DNA of 64,000 nt, from positions 152,277 to 216,276 of the forward strand of contig NZ_AUGZ01000009.1 in assembly GCF_000422925.1 (NCBI RefSeq), written 5' to 3'. Position 1 is the first letter of the stretch, and each line of letters starts with the position of its first letter. This document shows positions 8,315 through 17,117 of this stretch, in pieces. The stretch comes from Paludibacterium yongneupense DSM 18731 (GTDB taxonomy: Bacteria; Pseudomonadota; Gammaproteobacteria; Burkholderiales; Chromobacteriaceae). The notes under the pieces were generated by a model that saw nothing but the letters and a program-made list of their open reading frames with translations, searched no databases and had not been told where the DNA came from. The translations under genes and the position numbers were made by a program.

Positions 8315-8575
8315 CTATTGCAATAAAGGGTGATCTGCAGGCAATTGTCTCGCGTACCAGAGCGACAGTTTGTGGCGCAAGGTTTTTTCTGCCACCTGAT
8401 CCTCGGGCAGCGGCTGGATAACCTTGTCGTGAACGAGTAGCCGGTAGATATACAGGAGCTTCTCGCTGGCCGAGTCGGTGGCTTCAAATTCGACCACGCC
8501 CCGTCCTTCTGCGTATTTTACTCCGGCCAGCAAGGCCTGTTTGAATAGCTCGGTTTCGTGTTTGAGTTTTTTCAC
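8315..8575 (-). CDS. Conserved small protein of unknown function (86 residues)
   Basis: A GTG at 8575 is preceded by AGGAGGCGACGCA, a textbook Shine-Dalgarno with 7-base spacing, so this start is chosen over the longer ATG at 8620. The protein begins VKKLKHETEL and is mostly helical and charged, with a C-terminal LPADHPLLQ that looks conserved. No signal peptide, membrane segment or metal-binding motif is visible. It may belong to a small DUF family found in Vibrio and related bacteria (DUF5062-like), but this is from memory and unchecked. It lies 65 bases upstream of rhlE on the same strand and could be co-transcribed with it. Function unknown. Confidence 0.65.
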   Translation of the reverse strand: MKKLKHETELFKQALLAGVKYAEGRGVVEFEATDSASEKLLYIYRLLVHDKVIQPLPEDQVAEKTLRHKLSLWYARQLPADHPLLQ

Positions 8576-8679
8576 TGCGTCGCCTCCTGCGCATGAGTGA
8601 GGGGATGGGCATCCGGGCATGCGGCCCGGACTGCCGCCCGCCCGGTGTATCTTAGCGCCAAATCGTCAGCCCGCGATCA

Positions 8680-9966
8680 TTACTGCGCGGTGCTGTCGGC
8701 GGGAGCGCCGCCGCCGGCGTCTGCGGCGAGTCGGCGCTCCTTGCGCTCGCGCCGGAACTGGATGATGGTCAGCAGCAGAGCCAGGGCCTGCAAGGCGGAG
8801 CAGAAATAAAACGGCGCTCCGATGCGCCAGTCGTCATGAGGCAGGTGCGAGACCATGCCCAGCAGCGGGGCGCCCACCAGTGGGCCGAACACGGCCATCA
8901 GACTGTTTATCGAATTGACCGTGCCCATGGTTCTGCCCTGGCTGTGCGCATCGGCGGAACTGGAGATGATGCTCTGGATACAGGCTGTGACCGTGGCGCC
9001 CAGCAGATTGACCAGAATGATGGCGACCATCATCCAGCCCTCGGTTGCAAGCCCCCACAAAAAATAGGACACGGTACCGGACAGCATTCCGATGACGGCC
9101 AGCCGTCGCGGGCTGAATACGCGCAACAGGCGTCCTAGCAGCAGCCCTTGCACCAGCACCGACACGATGCCGCTGGCCGCGAGCGACCCCCCGTTTTGCA
9201 GCGGCCCCCACCCGAATTTGAATGTCGTATACAGCACCCAGGTCGAAAACAGGGTGAATTGCGCCAGGCTGCCGCAGGCAATGACCACGACCAGTGCCTT
9301 GACCCTGCCCAGGTGTTCCAGTTCGCGCAAGGCGGAAAACGGGTTCGCCGCCGACCAGCTGAACGGACGACGGGTGCCGGGGGGCAGGGATTCCGGCAAC
9401 ACCAGATAGCCGTAAAGCAGATTGAGCAAGGCAAGACTGCCGGCGATAAAGAAGGGGAGCCGCAGGCTGATGGCACCGAGCAGGCCTCCGAGCACGGGGC
9501 CGATGATGAAGCCTAGACCGAACATCGCGCCGAGCAGCCCGAAGCGTCTTGCGCGCTGTTCCGGCGGTGTGATATCCGCCACATAGGCATTGGCAACCGC
9601 CATATTGGCTTGCATCATGCCCCCCACCATGCGCACGACGATCAGCATCCACAATTGCGATGCCAGCGCGGTAGCGAAAAAATTGAGCGCAAGACCGCAG
9701 AAACCCAGAAGCAGAACCGGCCGTCGGCCATAAGCATCGGACAGGCGCCCGAGTACCGGTGAACCGATGAAGTTGGCGCAAGCAAAGGCGACGACGACGG
9801 CGCCATACCAGAAAACCTGTTCCGCTTGCGAGTGAGTAAAACTGCCGACCAGTGCCGGCAAGACGGGGATGATCAGGCCGATGGAGACCATGTCGATCAA
9901 AACGGTCAGCATGATAAAGGGCATGGCAGCCTGGCGGCCAGTGCCGGAGCCTTGCGTGAACGACAT
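8680..9966 (-). CDS. MFS transporter, TetA-like (DHA1 family)
   Basis: A 428-residue, 12-segment major facilitator. The loop 2-3 signature GRLSDAYGRRPVLL and motif C region GLGFIIGPVLGG mark a DHA1 drug:H+ antiporter, and MLTVLIDMVSIGLIIPVLP resembles the first helix of class A-type tetracycline pumps. Substrate cannot be inferred; many chromosomal TetA-like pumps are not resistance determinants. The start at 9966 has AAGGA a few bases upstream. No TetR-type regulator is adjacent. The protein sits in the inner membrane, and the gene is monocistronic between the small protein and the nickel permease. Confidence 0.85.
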   Translation of the reverse strand: MSFTQGSGTGRQAAMPFIMLTVLIDMVSIGLIIPVLPALVGSFTHSQAEQVFWYGAVVVAFACANFIGSPVLGRLSDAYGRRPVLLLGFCGLALNFFATALASQLWMLIVVRMVGGMMQANMAVANAYVADITPPEQRARRFGLLGAMFGLGFIIGPVLGGLLGAISLRLPFFIAGSLALLNLLYGYLVLPESLPPGTRRPFSWSAANPFSALRELEHLGRVKALVVVIACGSLAQFTLFSTWVLYTTFKFGWGPLQNGGSLAASGIVSVLVQGLLLGRLLRVFSPRRLAVIGMLSGTVSYFLWGLATEGWMMVAIILVNLLGATVTACIQSIISSSADAHSQGRTMGTVNSINSLMAVFGPLVGAPLLGMVSHLPHDDWRIGAPFYFCSALQALALLLTIIQFRRERKERRLAADAGGGAPADSTAQ

Positions 9967-10105
9967 GATTTTCCTTAAAGATCAGAGGATGCGGGCCAGG
10001 GGCAGGTGCCATGACGTGGAGTATGCATCTGTTTTAAAGCACGGTTATCTGAACGTATTATTCTGCTCCGCAAGCATGGCCGTTGGCAATCGTGCCGCCG
10101 CCAGC

Positions 10106-11177
10106 TCAGCCGTTGACTTCCATCGCATCGATGCGCAGCCACCTATAGACCAGGAAGGATAGCGCCCAACTCGCCACGAACAGGGCGATGATGGCGTAGC
10201 CGATGGCGCCGAAGTGCGCGTTCAGCGTGCCGATGACATCCCAGAACGCGCCTTTCAGCTCCAGCCGGTCTCCAATAAGGCCTAGCCCTTCTATGCCGCC
10301 GACGACGAGCGCCATGACGATGGACAGGCTGGTGATCGTGATGTTGTAGTAAATCTTGCGAACGGGTTTGATGAAAGCCCATCCATAGGCACCTAGCATC
10401 ATGATGCTGTCGGTGGTATCGATCAGCGTCATGCCCGCCGTGAACAGCAAGGGGAAGAGCATGATGTCCCACACGGGCATGCCCTGGGCCGCCGACGATG
10501 CGGAAATGCCCATCAGACCGATTTCGGTGGCGGTGTCGAAGCCGAGCCCGAACAGCAGTCCGAGCGGATACATGTGCCAGCTTCTTGTTATCAGGGCGAA
10601 CATGGGCCGGAACAGGCGGGCAAGCAGGCCGCCCTTGCCGAGCAGCATGTCGAAATCGTCTTCACGGTAGTCTTCGCCGGCGCGGAGCCGGCGAAAAGCG
10701 GCGACGATGCCGATGAGCGATACGAGGTTCATCAAGGCGATGGCGAGCAGGAACAGGCTGGACGTCAGCGTCCCGGCAAAAGCGCCGAAGGATTTGAAGG
10801 CGGCGAAGTGGTCCTTCAGCGCGAGCTCGGTTGCCGCGATGGCCGCGGTCATCGCGATGACGATGCTGGAGTGGCCGAGCGAAAACATGAGTCCGATGCT
10901 GACGGGCCGTTTCCCGGTTTGCATCAACTTGCGTGTTGCATTGTCGATGGCGGCGATGTGGTCGGCGTCGACCGCGTGACGCAGGCCGAAGCTGTAGGCC
11001 ATCAGGGCCGTACCGAGCAGAACGGGGTGAGCGTGGAAGGCGGTGACGGCCCAGAGCCAGACGGCCAGGTTGAGAATGATCAGAATGGCGTAGATCCCGA
11101 TGACTTTGTGCCTGAGCTCGCCGCCGCCATCGCTGAAAATGCCTTTGAGCGTGTTGACCAGAGTGCGTTGCTTCATT
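10106..11177 (-). CDS. Nickel/cobalt permease, NiCoT (HoxN/NixA) family
   Basis: A 357-residue inner-membrane permease importing Ni2+ or Co2+. The NiCoT signature in helix II is present as RHAVDADHIAAIDN (the HX4DH motif), and LGFDTATEIGL is the second family motif. About eight membrane segments can be drawn. The ATG at 11177 (MKQRTLVNTL) is chosen: GGAGCAGGCAGA precedes it, and the longer frame to 11440 would run through the operator-like palindrome and the opposite gene's leader. No urease or hydrogenase gene is in the window, so the consumer enzyme is unknown. The palindrome at 11198-11226 suggests metal-responsive repression. Confidence 0.9.
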
Positions 11178-11197
11178 CTGCCTGCTCCGTGTCCGAC

Positions 11198-11226
11198 TTC
11201 ATACAAAAATAGATTTTGTATGAAGG
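11198..11226. promoter_or_regulatory. Perfect 12-bp inverted repeat, probable metal-regulator operator
   Basis: CTTCATACAAAA (11198-11209) and TTTTGTATGAAG (11215-11226) are perfect inverted copies around a 5-base centre. The site begins 20 bases upstream of the nickel permease start and lies in the region shared with the divergent exporter gene. The arms contain TCATAC and GTATGA, the hexamers of NikR half-sites, but in everted order and with 13 bases between rather than NikR's GTATGA-N16-TCATAC. An operator role is inferred from position and symmetry. Confidence 0.7.
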
Positions 11227-11375
11227 TTACGCGTTGGCGGAGAACTTTGCCACCCTCTGCACTTGATCTGGCCCAAGCTTTGCGGGGGGCAGGCCCGCCA
11301 GGGGGAGACGATTTTTCGATACGAGATGAGCGTAGCGTGGCATGCTTCTGCTTTCTGTACCGAATGAGCCGCACG

Positions 11376-12023
11376 ATGAACCCCGCTACGACCGGATTTT
11401 TACTGTCCCTTTCGCTGTGCCTGGACATCGGCATTGTCAATGTCGCGATGATGAATACGGCGATGCAGCGCGGATACTGGAGTGGTTTCTGGCTCGGTCT
11501 CGGTTCCTGTATCGGCGATTTGATTTACGCGATCCTGGCACTGAGCGGCATGACGGCCTTGCTGGGCTTCGCCGCCGTGCGCTGGAGCATGTGGCTGGGG
11601 GGGAGCCTGGTCCTGGCGCTGCTGGCCGTCAAGATGCTGCATGGCGCGCTCGGAAGCGGACGCCCGAGCGGATCCGCAGCCCGGCTGTCGGCCGGAAGTG
11701 CGCGGCGGCAACTGGCCAGGGGCATGCTGCTGGCGCTATCCTCGCCCTCTGCCATCGTCTGGTTTGCCGCCGTCGGCGGCGCCCTGATCGCGCAGTCGGG
11801 TGTCAGCGGCTGGTTTTCGACCGGGCGGTTTCTTGCCGGATTCTTTGCCGCCGGCGTGATATGGACGGTGGCGGCCTGTTTTCTTGCCCGGCTCGGCGGC
11901 AGGGTATTTGGCGCGCGCGCGCTGACGGCCTGTTATCTGGTGTCCGCCCTGCTGTTCGCCTACTTTGCCTGCCTGGTGGTGACGTCGGGTTACCGCACCC
12001 TGATACAGGGAGCCGCGGGCTGA
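11376..12023 (+). CDS. LysE/RhtB-family exporter
   Basis: A protein of about 215 residues with six hydrophobic segments, starting MNPATTGFLLSLSLCLDIG and containing the helix-I/II pattern GFWLGLGSCIGDLIYAI typical of the LysE/RhtB amino-acid exporters of the inner membrane. The second segment pair LSSPSAIVWFAAVGG matches the family's NP-x-x-x-x-W/F motif in position. The start may be 11376 or the in-frame ATG at 11364; neither has a strong Shine-Dalgarno. It is divergent from the nickel permease and shares a 198-base region with the palindrome, so a role in metal export or coregulation is possible but unsupported. Confidence 0.8.
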   Translation: MNPATTGFLLSLSLCLDIGIVNVAMMNTAMQRGYWSGFWLGLGSCIGDLIYAILALSGMTALLGFAAVRWSMWLGGSLVLALLAVKMLHGALGSGRPSGSAARLSAGSARRQLARGMLLALSSPSAIVWFAAVGGALIAQSGVSGWFSTGRFLAGFFAAGVIWTVAACFLARLGGRVFGARALTACYLVSALLFAYFACLVVTSGYRTLIQGAAG

Positions 12024-12222
12024 GTTGCATCGCGATACCGGCGACGCGCCTCCTTGGCGGTAAACGGCGCATGTAGCGTATGATTCGAACCGTATATCCA
12101 GCGTCGGTCCGCTGCGGCGCGGTTTGCCGCGCCTGCGGCGTTTGTCCGACCAGCCGGCCGTATTCACAGAGAGCCGGCGGTCGCTTGCACAGGCCACGCC
12201 CCAACCATGAAGGAGTCCATCG

Positions 12223-13197
12223 ATGTCCAACGGCTTTTCCACGTCGCGCATGCGACGTCTCAGAAAAAATGCTTCGCTGCGCACCCTGTTTCAAGAGACG
12301 GAGTTCAAGCTTTCCGATCTGATCCTGCCCATCTTCGTCGAGGAGGAGGTCAGCGACTTCGGTGTCATCGAAGCGATGCCGGGGGTATTGCGGATTCCCG
12401 AGTCGCGTCTGGCCGCCGAGATCGAGCGCTATGCCCGCGCCGGGATACGTGCGGTGATGACTTTCGGCATCTCGCATCACAAGGATGACGTCGGCAGCGA
12501 CAGCTGGCGCGAAGACGGGCTGGTCGCGCGCATGGCCCGCACCTGCAAGCAGGCCGTGCCGGAGATGGTGGTGATGTCCGATACCTGCTTCTGCGAATAC
12601 ACCTCGCATGGTCATTGCGGCGTCCTGCACGGGGATACCGTGCATAACGACGCAACCCTGGTCAATATCGGCCTGCAAGCGGTGGCGGCCGCCCGCGCCG
12701 GTGCCGACATGATTGCACCATCGGCGATGATGGACGGGCAGGTGCAGGCCATCCGCAACGCGCTCGACGCGGCCGGATTCGTCGATACCGGCATCATGGC
12801 CTATTCGACCAAGTTCGCCTCTGCCTTGTACGGCCCGTTCCGCGAAGCGGCCGGCAGCCAGTTGAAGGGCGATCGCAAGACCTACCAGATGGACCCGATG
12901 AACCGGCGCGAAGCGGTGCGCGAGTCCTTGCTCGACGAGCAGGAGGGGGCTGACGCGCTGATGGTCAAGCCGGCCGGGGCCTATCTGGACATCATCCGCG
13001 ATGTGCGCGAAGCATCGCGCCTGCCGTTGGCGGCTTACCAGGTCAGCGGCGAGTACGCGATGATCAAGTTTGCCGCCGCCGCCGGCGCCATCGACGAGGC
13101 GCGGGTGGTTCGCGAGAGCCTGGGGGCGATCAAGCGTGCGGGTGCCGATCTGATCCTCAGCTATTTCGCGATGGATATCGCGACCGAAGGAGTCTGA
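12223..13197 (+). CDS. hemB: Delta-aminolevulinic acid dehydratase (porphobilinogen synthase)
   Basis: HemB condenses two 5-aminolevulinates to porphobilinogen in haem synthesis. The 324-residue protein has the Zn-binding cysteine cluster [15 protein letters not shown] (C-x-C-x7-C), the two active-site lysines in AYSTKFAS and LMVKPAGAY, and SPSAMMDG-like [10 protein letters not shown]. Length is normal. The ATG at 12223 follows AAGGAG with 7-base spacing. The Cys-rich site indicates the zinc-dependent form. It is followed after 32 bases by a DUF1737 gene, probably in one transcript. Confidence 0.97.
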   Translation: MSNGFSTSRMRRLRKNASLRTLFQETEFKLSDLILPIFVEEEVSDFGVIEAMPGVLRIPESRLAAEIERYARAGIRAVMTFGISHHKDDVGSDSWREDGLVARMARTCKQAVPEMVVMSDTCFCEYTSHGHCGVLHGDTVHNDATLVNIGLQAVAAARAGADMIAPSAMMDGQVQAIRNALDAAGFVDTGIMAYSTKFASALYGPFREAAGSQLKGDRKTYQMDPMNRREAVRESLLDEQEGADALMVKPAGAYLDIIRDVREASRLPLAAYQVSGEYAMIKFAAAAGAIDEARVVRESLGAIKRAGADLILSYFAMDIATEGV

Positions 13198-13229
13198 TCC
13201 GGCCACGGCCCGGGCAAGGAGGAAACCCA

Positions 13230-13427
13230 ATGCAACTGTACCGACTGCTGACCGGCCCCGACGATGCCGCTTTCTGCCATCGGGTGAGCGAAGCCCTGAA
13301 TCGTGGCTGGCAGCTTCACGGTTCGCCGGCGCTGACGTTCAACGGCAAGGATGTGATCGCCGCCCAGGCCATCGTCAAGGAGGTCGCCGGCGATTATCGT
13401 TCCGATCTCAAGCTGAGCCAGATGTAA
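13230..13427 (+). CDS. DUF1737 domain-containing protein
   Basis: A 65-residue protein beginning MQLYRLLTGPDDAAFCHRV and containing LNRGWQLHGSPALTF and AIVKEV, the whole of the DUF1737 domain. Function is unknown. A strong Shine-Dalgarno AAGGAGG precedes the ATG by 7 bases. The gene follows hemB by 32 bases and converges with the SutR-like gene, whose stop is only 3 bases away. Confidence 0.85.
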   Translation: MQLYRLLTGPDDAAFCHRVSEALNRGWQLHGSPALTFNGKDVIAAQAIVKEVAGDYRSDLKLSQM

Positions 13428-13429
13428 CC

Positions 13430-14041
13430 CTATGCCGCGCCTGCGGGGGCGGCATAGTGGATCAGGTTGTGGCAAACGGCCTTGTCCGCATTCAGGTTGC
13501 GGTAACCGTGCGCGCGGTCTCCTGCGAAGCGGACGGCCTCGCCGGCCTTGAGAGCCTTCCATTCTCCGGCCAGGCAGACTTCCATCGCGCCTTGCACCAC
13601 GGCCAGATGTTCGGTCACACCCGGTGCGTGCGGCTCGGATTGCCGCACGTAGCCGGGCAGCAGGGTCAGTTCCAGCCACTCGAAGCCGAATCGTTTCTCG
13701 AACGGAAATAAAGGGGCGACCAGCATGTCGTCGCTGGCGGGCCTGTCGCGCACGCTATCGGCGGTGCGAAACAGCGCGTCCGAGGTCTGCGGTTCCCATT
13801 CGACCAGAAAGCCCGACAGCGAGCACTGGAAACCCGTGGCTATTTTCCATAAGCAGGCGACCGTCGGGCTCGATTCCCCCCGTTCTATCTGGCCCAGCAT
13901 GGCTTTGCTGACCCCCGTTTCCGCTGCCGCACGGTCCAGGCTCCAGGCCCGTTCCTTGCGCATGGCGCGCAGGCGCCGCGCGAGTCGATCTCCGGGCGCC
14001 GCCGGGGGCCGCGGATTGGGGCTGTCTGCTGAGTGCGGCAT
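13430..14041 (-). CDS. XRE-cupin transcriptional regulator, SutR (YdcN)-like
   Basis: A 203-residue DNA-binding protein with an N-terminal XRE helix-turn-helix (about residues 20-75, LDRAAAETGVSKAMLGQIERGESSPT) and a C-terminal cupin (EHLAVVQGAMEVCLAGEW, GEAVRFAGDRAHGYRNL). The ATG at 14041 follows AAAGGAAAAAAC; the frame is open much further upstream but runs through the operators and the neighbouring gene. In E. coli the same pair, sutR (ydcN) divergent from the BenE-type ydcO, is linked to sulphur use, so the gene probably regulates itself and the transporter. The small-molecule ligand is unknown. Confidence 0.85.
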   Translation of the reverse strand: MPHSADSPNPRPPAAPGDRLARRLRAMRKERAWSLDRAAAETGVSKAMLGQIERGESSPTVACLWKIATGFQCSLSGFLVEWEPQTSDALFRTADSVRDRPASDDMLVAPLFPFEKRFGFEWLELTLLPGYVRQSEPHAPGVTEHLAVVQGAMEVCLAGEWKALKAGEAVRFAGDRAHGYRNLNADKAVCHNLIHYAAPAGAA

Positions 14042-14057
14042 GTTTTTTCCTTTTGGT

Positions 14058-14075
14058 TGTGCGCTATAACGCACA
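14058..14075. promoter_or_regulatory. Inverted repeat TGTGCG-N6-CGCACA, operator candidate 1
   Basis: Perfect 6-bp arms (14058-14063 and 14070-14075) flank CTATAA, so a TATAAC -10-like element lies inside the site. It sits 17 bases upstream of the SutR-like start codon and 57 bases before the BenE-type start. A second TGCG-N6-CGCA copy follows 34 bases downstream. Confidence 0.6.
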
Positions 14076-14093
14076 TCTGCTAGTCTCCCAGTA

Positions 14094-14107
14094 TGCGTCA
14101 TCGCGCA
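14094..14107. promoter_or_regulatory. Inverted repeat TGCG-N6-CGCA, operator candidate 2
   Basis: TGCG (14094-14097) and CGCA (14104-14107) repeat the core and spacing of the site at 14060-14073, with centres 34 bp apart. Two equal cores in one divergent gap fit cooperative binding by the adjacent XRE regulator. Confidence 0.5.
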
Positions 14108-14131
14108 CAAATTACACCACAAGGGGGCCGC

Positions 14132-15301
14132 GTGGTCAGTCAGATCAAAAAATGGTTGTCGTTTTCGCCGCTGGCGGCGGGGTTCATCGCCGTCATGGTC
14201 GGTTATACCAGTTCGGCCGCCATCGTGTTTCAGGCCGCGGCGGCGGCGGGCGCATCGCCGGCTCAGCTTGCATCCTGGCTGTGGGCCCTGGGGCTGGGCA
14301 TGGGCTTGACCTGCATCGGTTTGTCCTTGTACTACAAAAGTCCGGTGCTGACCGCCTGGTCGACACCGGGCGCCGCCCTGCTGGCGACCGGGCTGATGGG
14401 AGTCGGCATGCCACAGGCCATCGGCGCCTTTTTGTTTGCCTCGGCGCTGATTGCCCTGGCCGGGGTGAGCGGCGGGTTTGAACGCATCATGCGGCATGTG
14501 CCACGACCGCTGGCGGCCGCCATGCTCGCCGGCGTGCTGCTGCGCTTTGGACTCGATCTGTTCGCCGCTCTGCCGCGACAGGGGCTGCTGGTCGGTTCGA
14601 TGCTGGTGTTTTTTCTGCCCGCGCGCCGCTTTCTGCCGCGCTACGCCGTGGCCCTGACTCTGGTGCTCGGCCTGGCTGTCGCTGCGGCGCAGGGGGGGAT
14701 CCATCTGTCCCCGGTTCGACTCGAACTCGCGCGGCCGCAATTTGTCATGCCCGTGTTCTCGCTGTCGACGCTGATAGGGGTCGGACTGCCTCTTTTCATT
14801 GTCACCATGGCCTCGCAGAATGTGCCGGGGCTGGCTGTGTTGCGTGCCAACGGGTATGCGGTACCGGCATCGCCGCTTATCGGCTGGACGGGACTGACCG
14901 GAGTGCTGCTCGCGCCTTTTGGAGGGTTTTCCTACAATCTGGCCGCGATTACCGCGGCGATCTGCATGAGCCGCGACGCGGACCCCGACCCCGCGCAGCG
15001 CTATCGTGCGGCAGTATGGGCCGGGGTTTTCTACCTGGTGACCGGTGTGTTCGGCGCCACGGTCGCCCAGCTATTCTCGGCTTTTCCGCGTGCCTTGATT
15101 CTGGCGATCGCCGGTTTGGCCCTGCTCGGTACGATAGGCAACAGCCTGGCCTCGGCGCTGGATGAGCCCGCCGAACGCGAGGCGGCGCTCGTCACCTTTC
15201 TTGCGACGGCCTCCGGCTTGTCCCTGTTCGGGGTCGGCAGTGCGTTCTGGGGGCTTGTACTCGGTCTGGCGACGGCCTGGATCAATCGCAAGCGGGGGTG
15301 A
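14132..15301 (+). CDS. Benzoate/H+ symporter family (BenE/YdcO) membrane protein
   Basis: A 389-residue inner-membrane protein with 11-12 hydrophobic segments of the BenE family. Helix I-II reads PLAAGFIAVMVGYTSSAAIVFQAA, and SPVLTAWSTPGAALLA is the conserved re-entrant segment. The GTG at 14132 (MVSQIKKW) has AAGGGGG 7 bases upstream; the longer ATG at 14093 would place the second operator inside coding sequence, so it is rejected. The family name comes from benzoate import, but YdcO-type members next to sutR may carry other organic or sulphur-containing acids. No aromatic-degradation genes are nearby. The 3' end overlaps the racemase gene by 20 bases. Confidence 0.85.
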   Translation: MVSQIKKWLSFSPLAAGFIAVMVGYTSSAAIVFQAAAAAGASPAQLASWLWALGLGMGLTCIGLSLYYKSPVLTAWSTPGAALLATGLMGVGMPQAIGAFLFASALIALAGVSGGFERIMRHVPRPLAAAMLAGVLLRFGLDLFAALPRQGLLVGSMLVFFLPARRFLPRYAVALTLVLGLAVAAAQGGIHLSPVRLELARPQFVMPVFSLSTLIGVGLPLFIVTMASQNVPGLAVLRANGYAVPASPLIGWTGLTGVLLAPFGGFSYNLAAITAAICMSRDADPDPAQRYRAAVWAGVFYLVTGVFGATVAQLFSAFPRALILAIAGLALLGTIGNSLASALDEPAEREAALVTFLATASGLSLFGVGSAFWGLVLGLATAWINRKRG

Positions 15302-15986
15302 GTGCCGCATTCAGCGCCGCTTCCGCGTGTAGCGTGGCGGTATCGAATAGCGGCAGCGAGCACTGTTCCTGCTGGATCAGCAAGGGTATCTCGGTGCATG
15401 CCAGCACGATACCTTCCGCCCCCAGCCGTTCCAGCCTTTCGATGATGGCCAGATAGCGCTGACGGGATGCTTCGCTGAATTTGCCGCGCACGAGTTCGTT
15501 GACGATGATGTCGTGGACGATGGCCTGATCCTCCGGGCCCGGGACCAGGGGCGCGATTCCCCGTGCGGCCAGATGATCGGTATAAAACGCTTCCGCCATG
15601 GTGAAGCGGGTACCTAGCACACCGACTTTGTGCAGGCCGGCCAGCCTGATCGCGTTCACCGTCGCATCGAGGATATGCAGCAGCGGAAGCGTCGTTCCCG
15701 CCTGGACCCGGTCGAAAACCTTGTGCATGGTATTGGTGGCGATCAGCCCAATGTCGGCCCCGGCCAGCAGCAGGGTATCGGCGATGGCGATCATGTCTTC
15801 AGTGATCAGATCCCAGCGTCCGAGTTCGCGCCAGCGATGGTAGCGGTCCAGATCGACGCTGTAGATGATGATTTCGGGGTAGCTGTCTGTTCCGAAACGC
15901 GCGACATAGGAGCGCGTGATGTGCAGATAGTAACTGGCTGTCGACTCAGGGCTCAAGCCGCCGATGATGCCGATTTTTTTCCGCAT
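15282..15986 (-). CDS. Aspartate/glutamate racemase family protein
   Basis: A 234-residue amino-acid racemase that interconverts L and D forms without cofactor. The N-terminal KKIGIIGGLSPEST is the family signature. The first catalytic position is in IATNTMHKV, where Thr rather than Cys occupies the acid/base site, as described for the E. coli YgeA type; the second is Cys in ACTEIPLL. Length and the LLHILDAT and LGTRFTM motifs also match YgeA-like broad-specificity racemases. The start at 15986 follows GGAAGAGAG. It is convergent with the transporter upstream and appears monocistronic. Confidence 0.85.
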   Translation of the reverse strand: MRKKIGIIGGLSPESTASYYLHITRSYVARFGTDSYPEIIIYSVDLDRYHRWRELGRWDLITEDMIAIADTLLLAGADIGLIATNTMHKVFDRVQAGTTLPLLHILDATVNAIRLAGLHKVGVLGTRFTMAEAFYTDHLAARGIAPLVPGPEDQAIVHDIIVNELVRGKFSEASRQRYLAIIERLERLGAEGIVLACTEIPLLIQQEQCSLPLFDTATLHAEAALNAALTPACD

Positions 15987-16330
15987 GCTTTTCTCTCTTC
16001 CCGATGGACTCCCCTCGCAGGATTTATATCACAGGCAGGATGGGGCGGTACGGGCATGGTGCTCCCGCACGACAGAATTCGCCGGGGGTGACGCCGATCC
16101 GGCTTGCTCGTATGGCATTGCTTGCGGGTTGCTGGCGCAGGCCTGGCGGTCTTTGTGCGCGGGCTCGGGATCCGGCCGTATCGCAAGGCGCTTGCCGCTC
16201 GTCTTCTTTCCGTGAACGGTCAGAAAATCCGTCTTTCGAGTACGAGGGCGCTTGCCGCGGCCTGAAACCGGGATGTTGTCGCCGGGGCGGGGCCATCAGA
16301 ATCGCGTCACTATTGCGTCAGGATTGACTG
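15987..16330. other. Intergenic region upstream of the InvF-like gene
   Basis: 344 bases without a supported gene; the open frames that cross it lack starts with ribosome-binding sites and recognisable content. It must hold the promoters of the racemase (minus) and the InvF-like gene (plus). I see no canonical promoter; a TATAGT at 16343-16348 lies just inside the annotated InvF-like frame. Confidence 0.4.
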
Positions 16331-17113
16331 ATGGCGCGACGGTATAGTATCCGCTGCACAAGCTTTCGGGAGAGCGTAGTGGAGGAGAGGGCAGTCGAGC
16401 CGTGGCAGGAGAGCGTTGACTCGCCGGGGGGCATCACATTGTGGCGCGCGGATAGCGCCGTCAGCCTTGACTTCGACGCCCCCGGCGAAAAACGGTGGAA
16501 TATAGAGCTTGCACCCGGTCTGGCCTATCTGATATTGACGGGCCCCGGCCGCTTCCGCTGCCTGGCCGGTGAAGTGCGGCTGTTCCCCATTGCTCGCGAA
16601 AGCCTGTGTTGTCTGCTTGCTTTCATCGATGCGCCCGGGGTTGCCGCCGCAGCGCCGAGTGGCGTGTGGCCGCTGCGCATGCTCATTCCGATGCCGGTAT
16701 CGGCCGCTGCGGGAGAGAAGGCGCTGCGTTACTGTCTTATCGCCAGCGCCTTGAGTTGCGATGAGGCCATTTTGCCGTTATTAACCTACTTGAGACAGCA
16801 GGAGAGCTATTCGCTGGTCCGCTTTCTCGATCGCCGCTCGAACCGTGGCGACAGTATTGCCGTGCTTGGGCAGGAGTACGGCCTGTCATATTCGCATTTC
16901 CGCCGCTTGTGCCGCCGCGCGCTCGGGATGGGGGTCAAGGCGGCATTCAAGCGCTGGCGAGCTGCGCGTACCTTGCTTCGGGTGGCCGACAGCGGGGTCA
17001 GTTTCACCGCGGCTGCTTTGGATAGTGGCTATTGTTCCTCTTCCCAATTTTCCACCGAGGTTCGATCCTTGCTTGGCCGTTCGCCGCGCGCGCTGCTGGC
17101 CCCCCGTTTTTAG
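16331..17113 (+). CDS. AraC-family regulator resembling InvF of type III secretion systems
   Basis: A 260-residue regulator. The C-terminal 100 residues form an AraC double helix-turn-helix; LGQEYGLSYSHFRRLCRRAL and FSTEVRSLLGRSPRALL closely follow the pattern of Salmonella InvF (LGEDYGVSYTHFRRLC). InvF activates effector genes of the SPI-1 type III system together with the chaperone SicA. Here a SycD/SicA-like gene starts 4 bases after the stop, and a HilA-like gene follows. The start at 16331 has AGGATTGACTG upstream; an in-frame GTG at 16379 has a better GGGAGAGC and a TATAGT element nearby, so the true protein may be 16 residues shorter. The N-terminal 150 residues are unlike typical AraC sensor domains. 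Confidence 0.75.
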   Translation: MARRYSIRCTSFRESVVEERAVEPWQESVDSPGGITLWRADSAVSLDFDAPGEKRWNIELAPGLAYLILTGPGRFRCLAGEVRLFPIARESLCCLLAFIDAPGVAAAAPSGVWPLRMLIPMPVSAAAGEKALRYCLIASALSCDEAILPLLTYLRQQESYSLVRFLDRRSNRGDSIAVLGQEYGLSYSHFRRLCRRALGMGVKAAFKRWRAARTLLRVADSGVSFTAAALDSGYCSSSQFSTEVRSLLGRSPRALLAPRF

Positions 17114-17117
17114 AACG

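Noticed and set aside
11198..11226. Canonical NikR operator
   Set aside because: Half-sites are in everted order with 13 rather than 16 bases between, so it cannot be called a standard NikR site.
11227..11375. Riboswitch upstream of the LysE-type gene
   Set aside because: The G-rich stretch does not match the conserved cores of the classes I could recall (NiCo, Mn, guanidine, lysine).
13430..14740. 436-residue version of the SutR-like gene
   Set aside because: The extension runs through the operators and antisense to the BenE-type gene; the ATG at 14041 has a ribosome-binding site.
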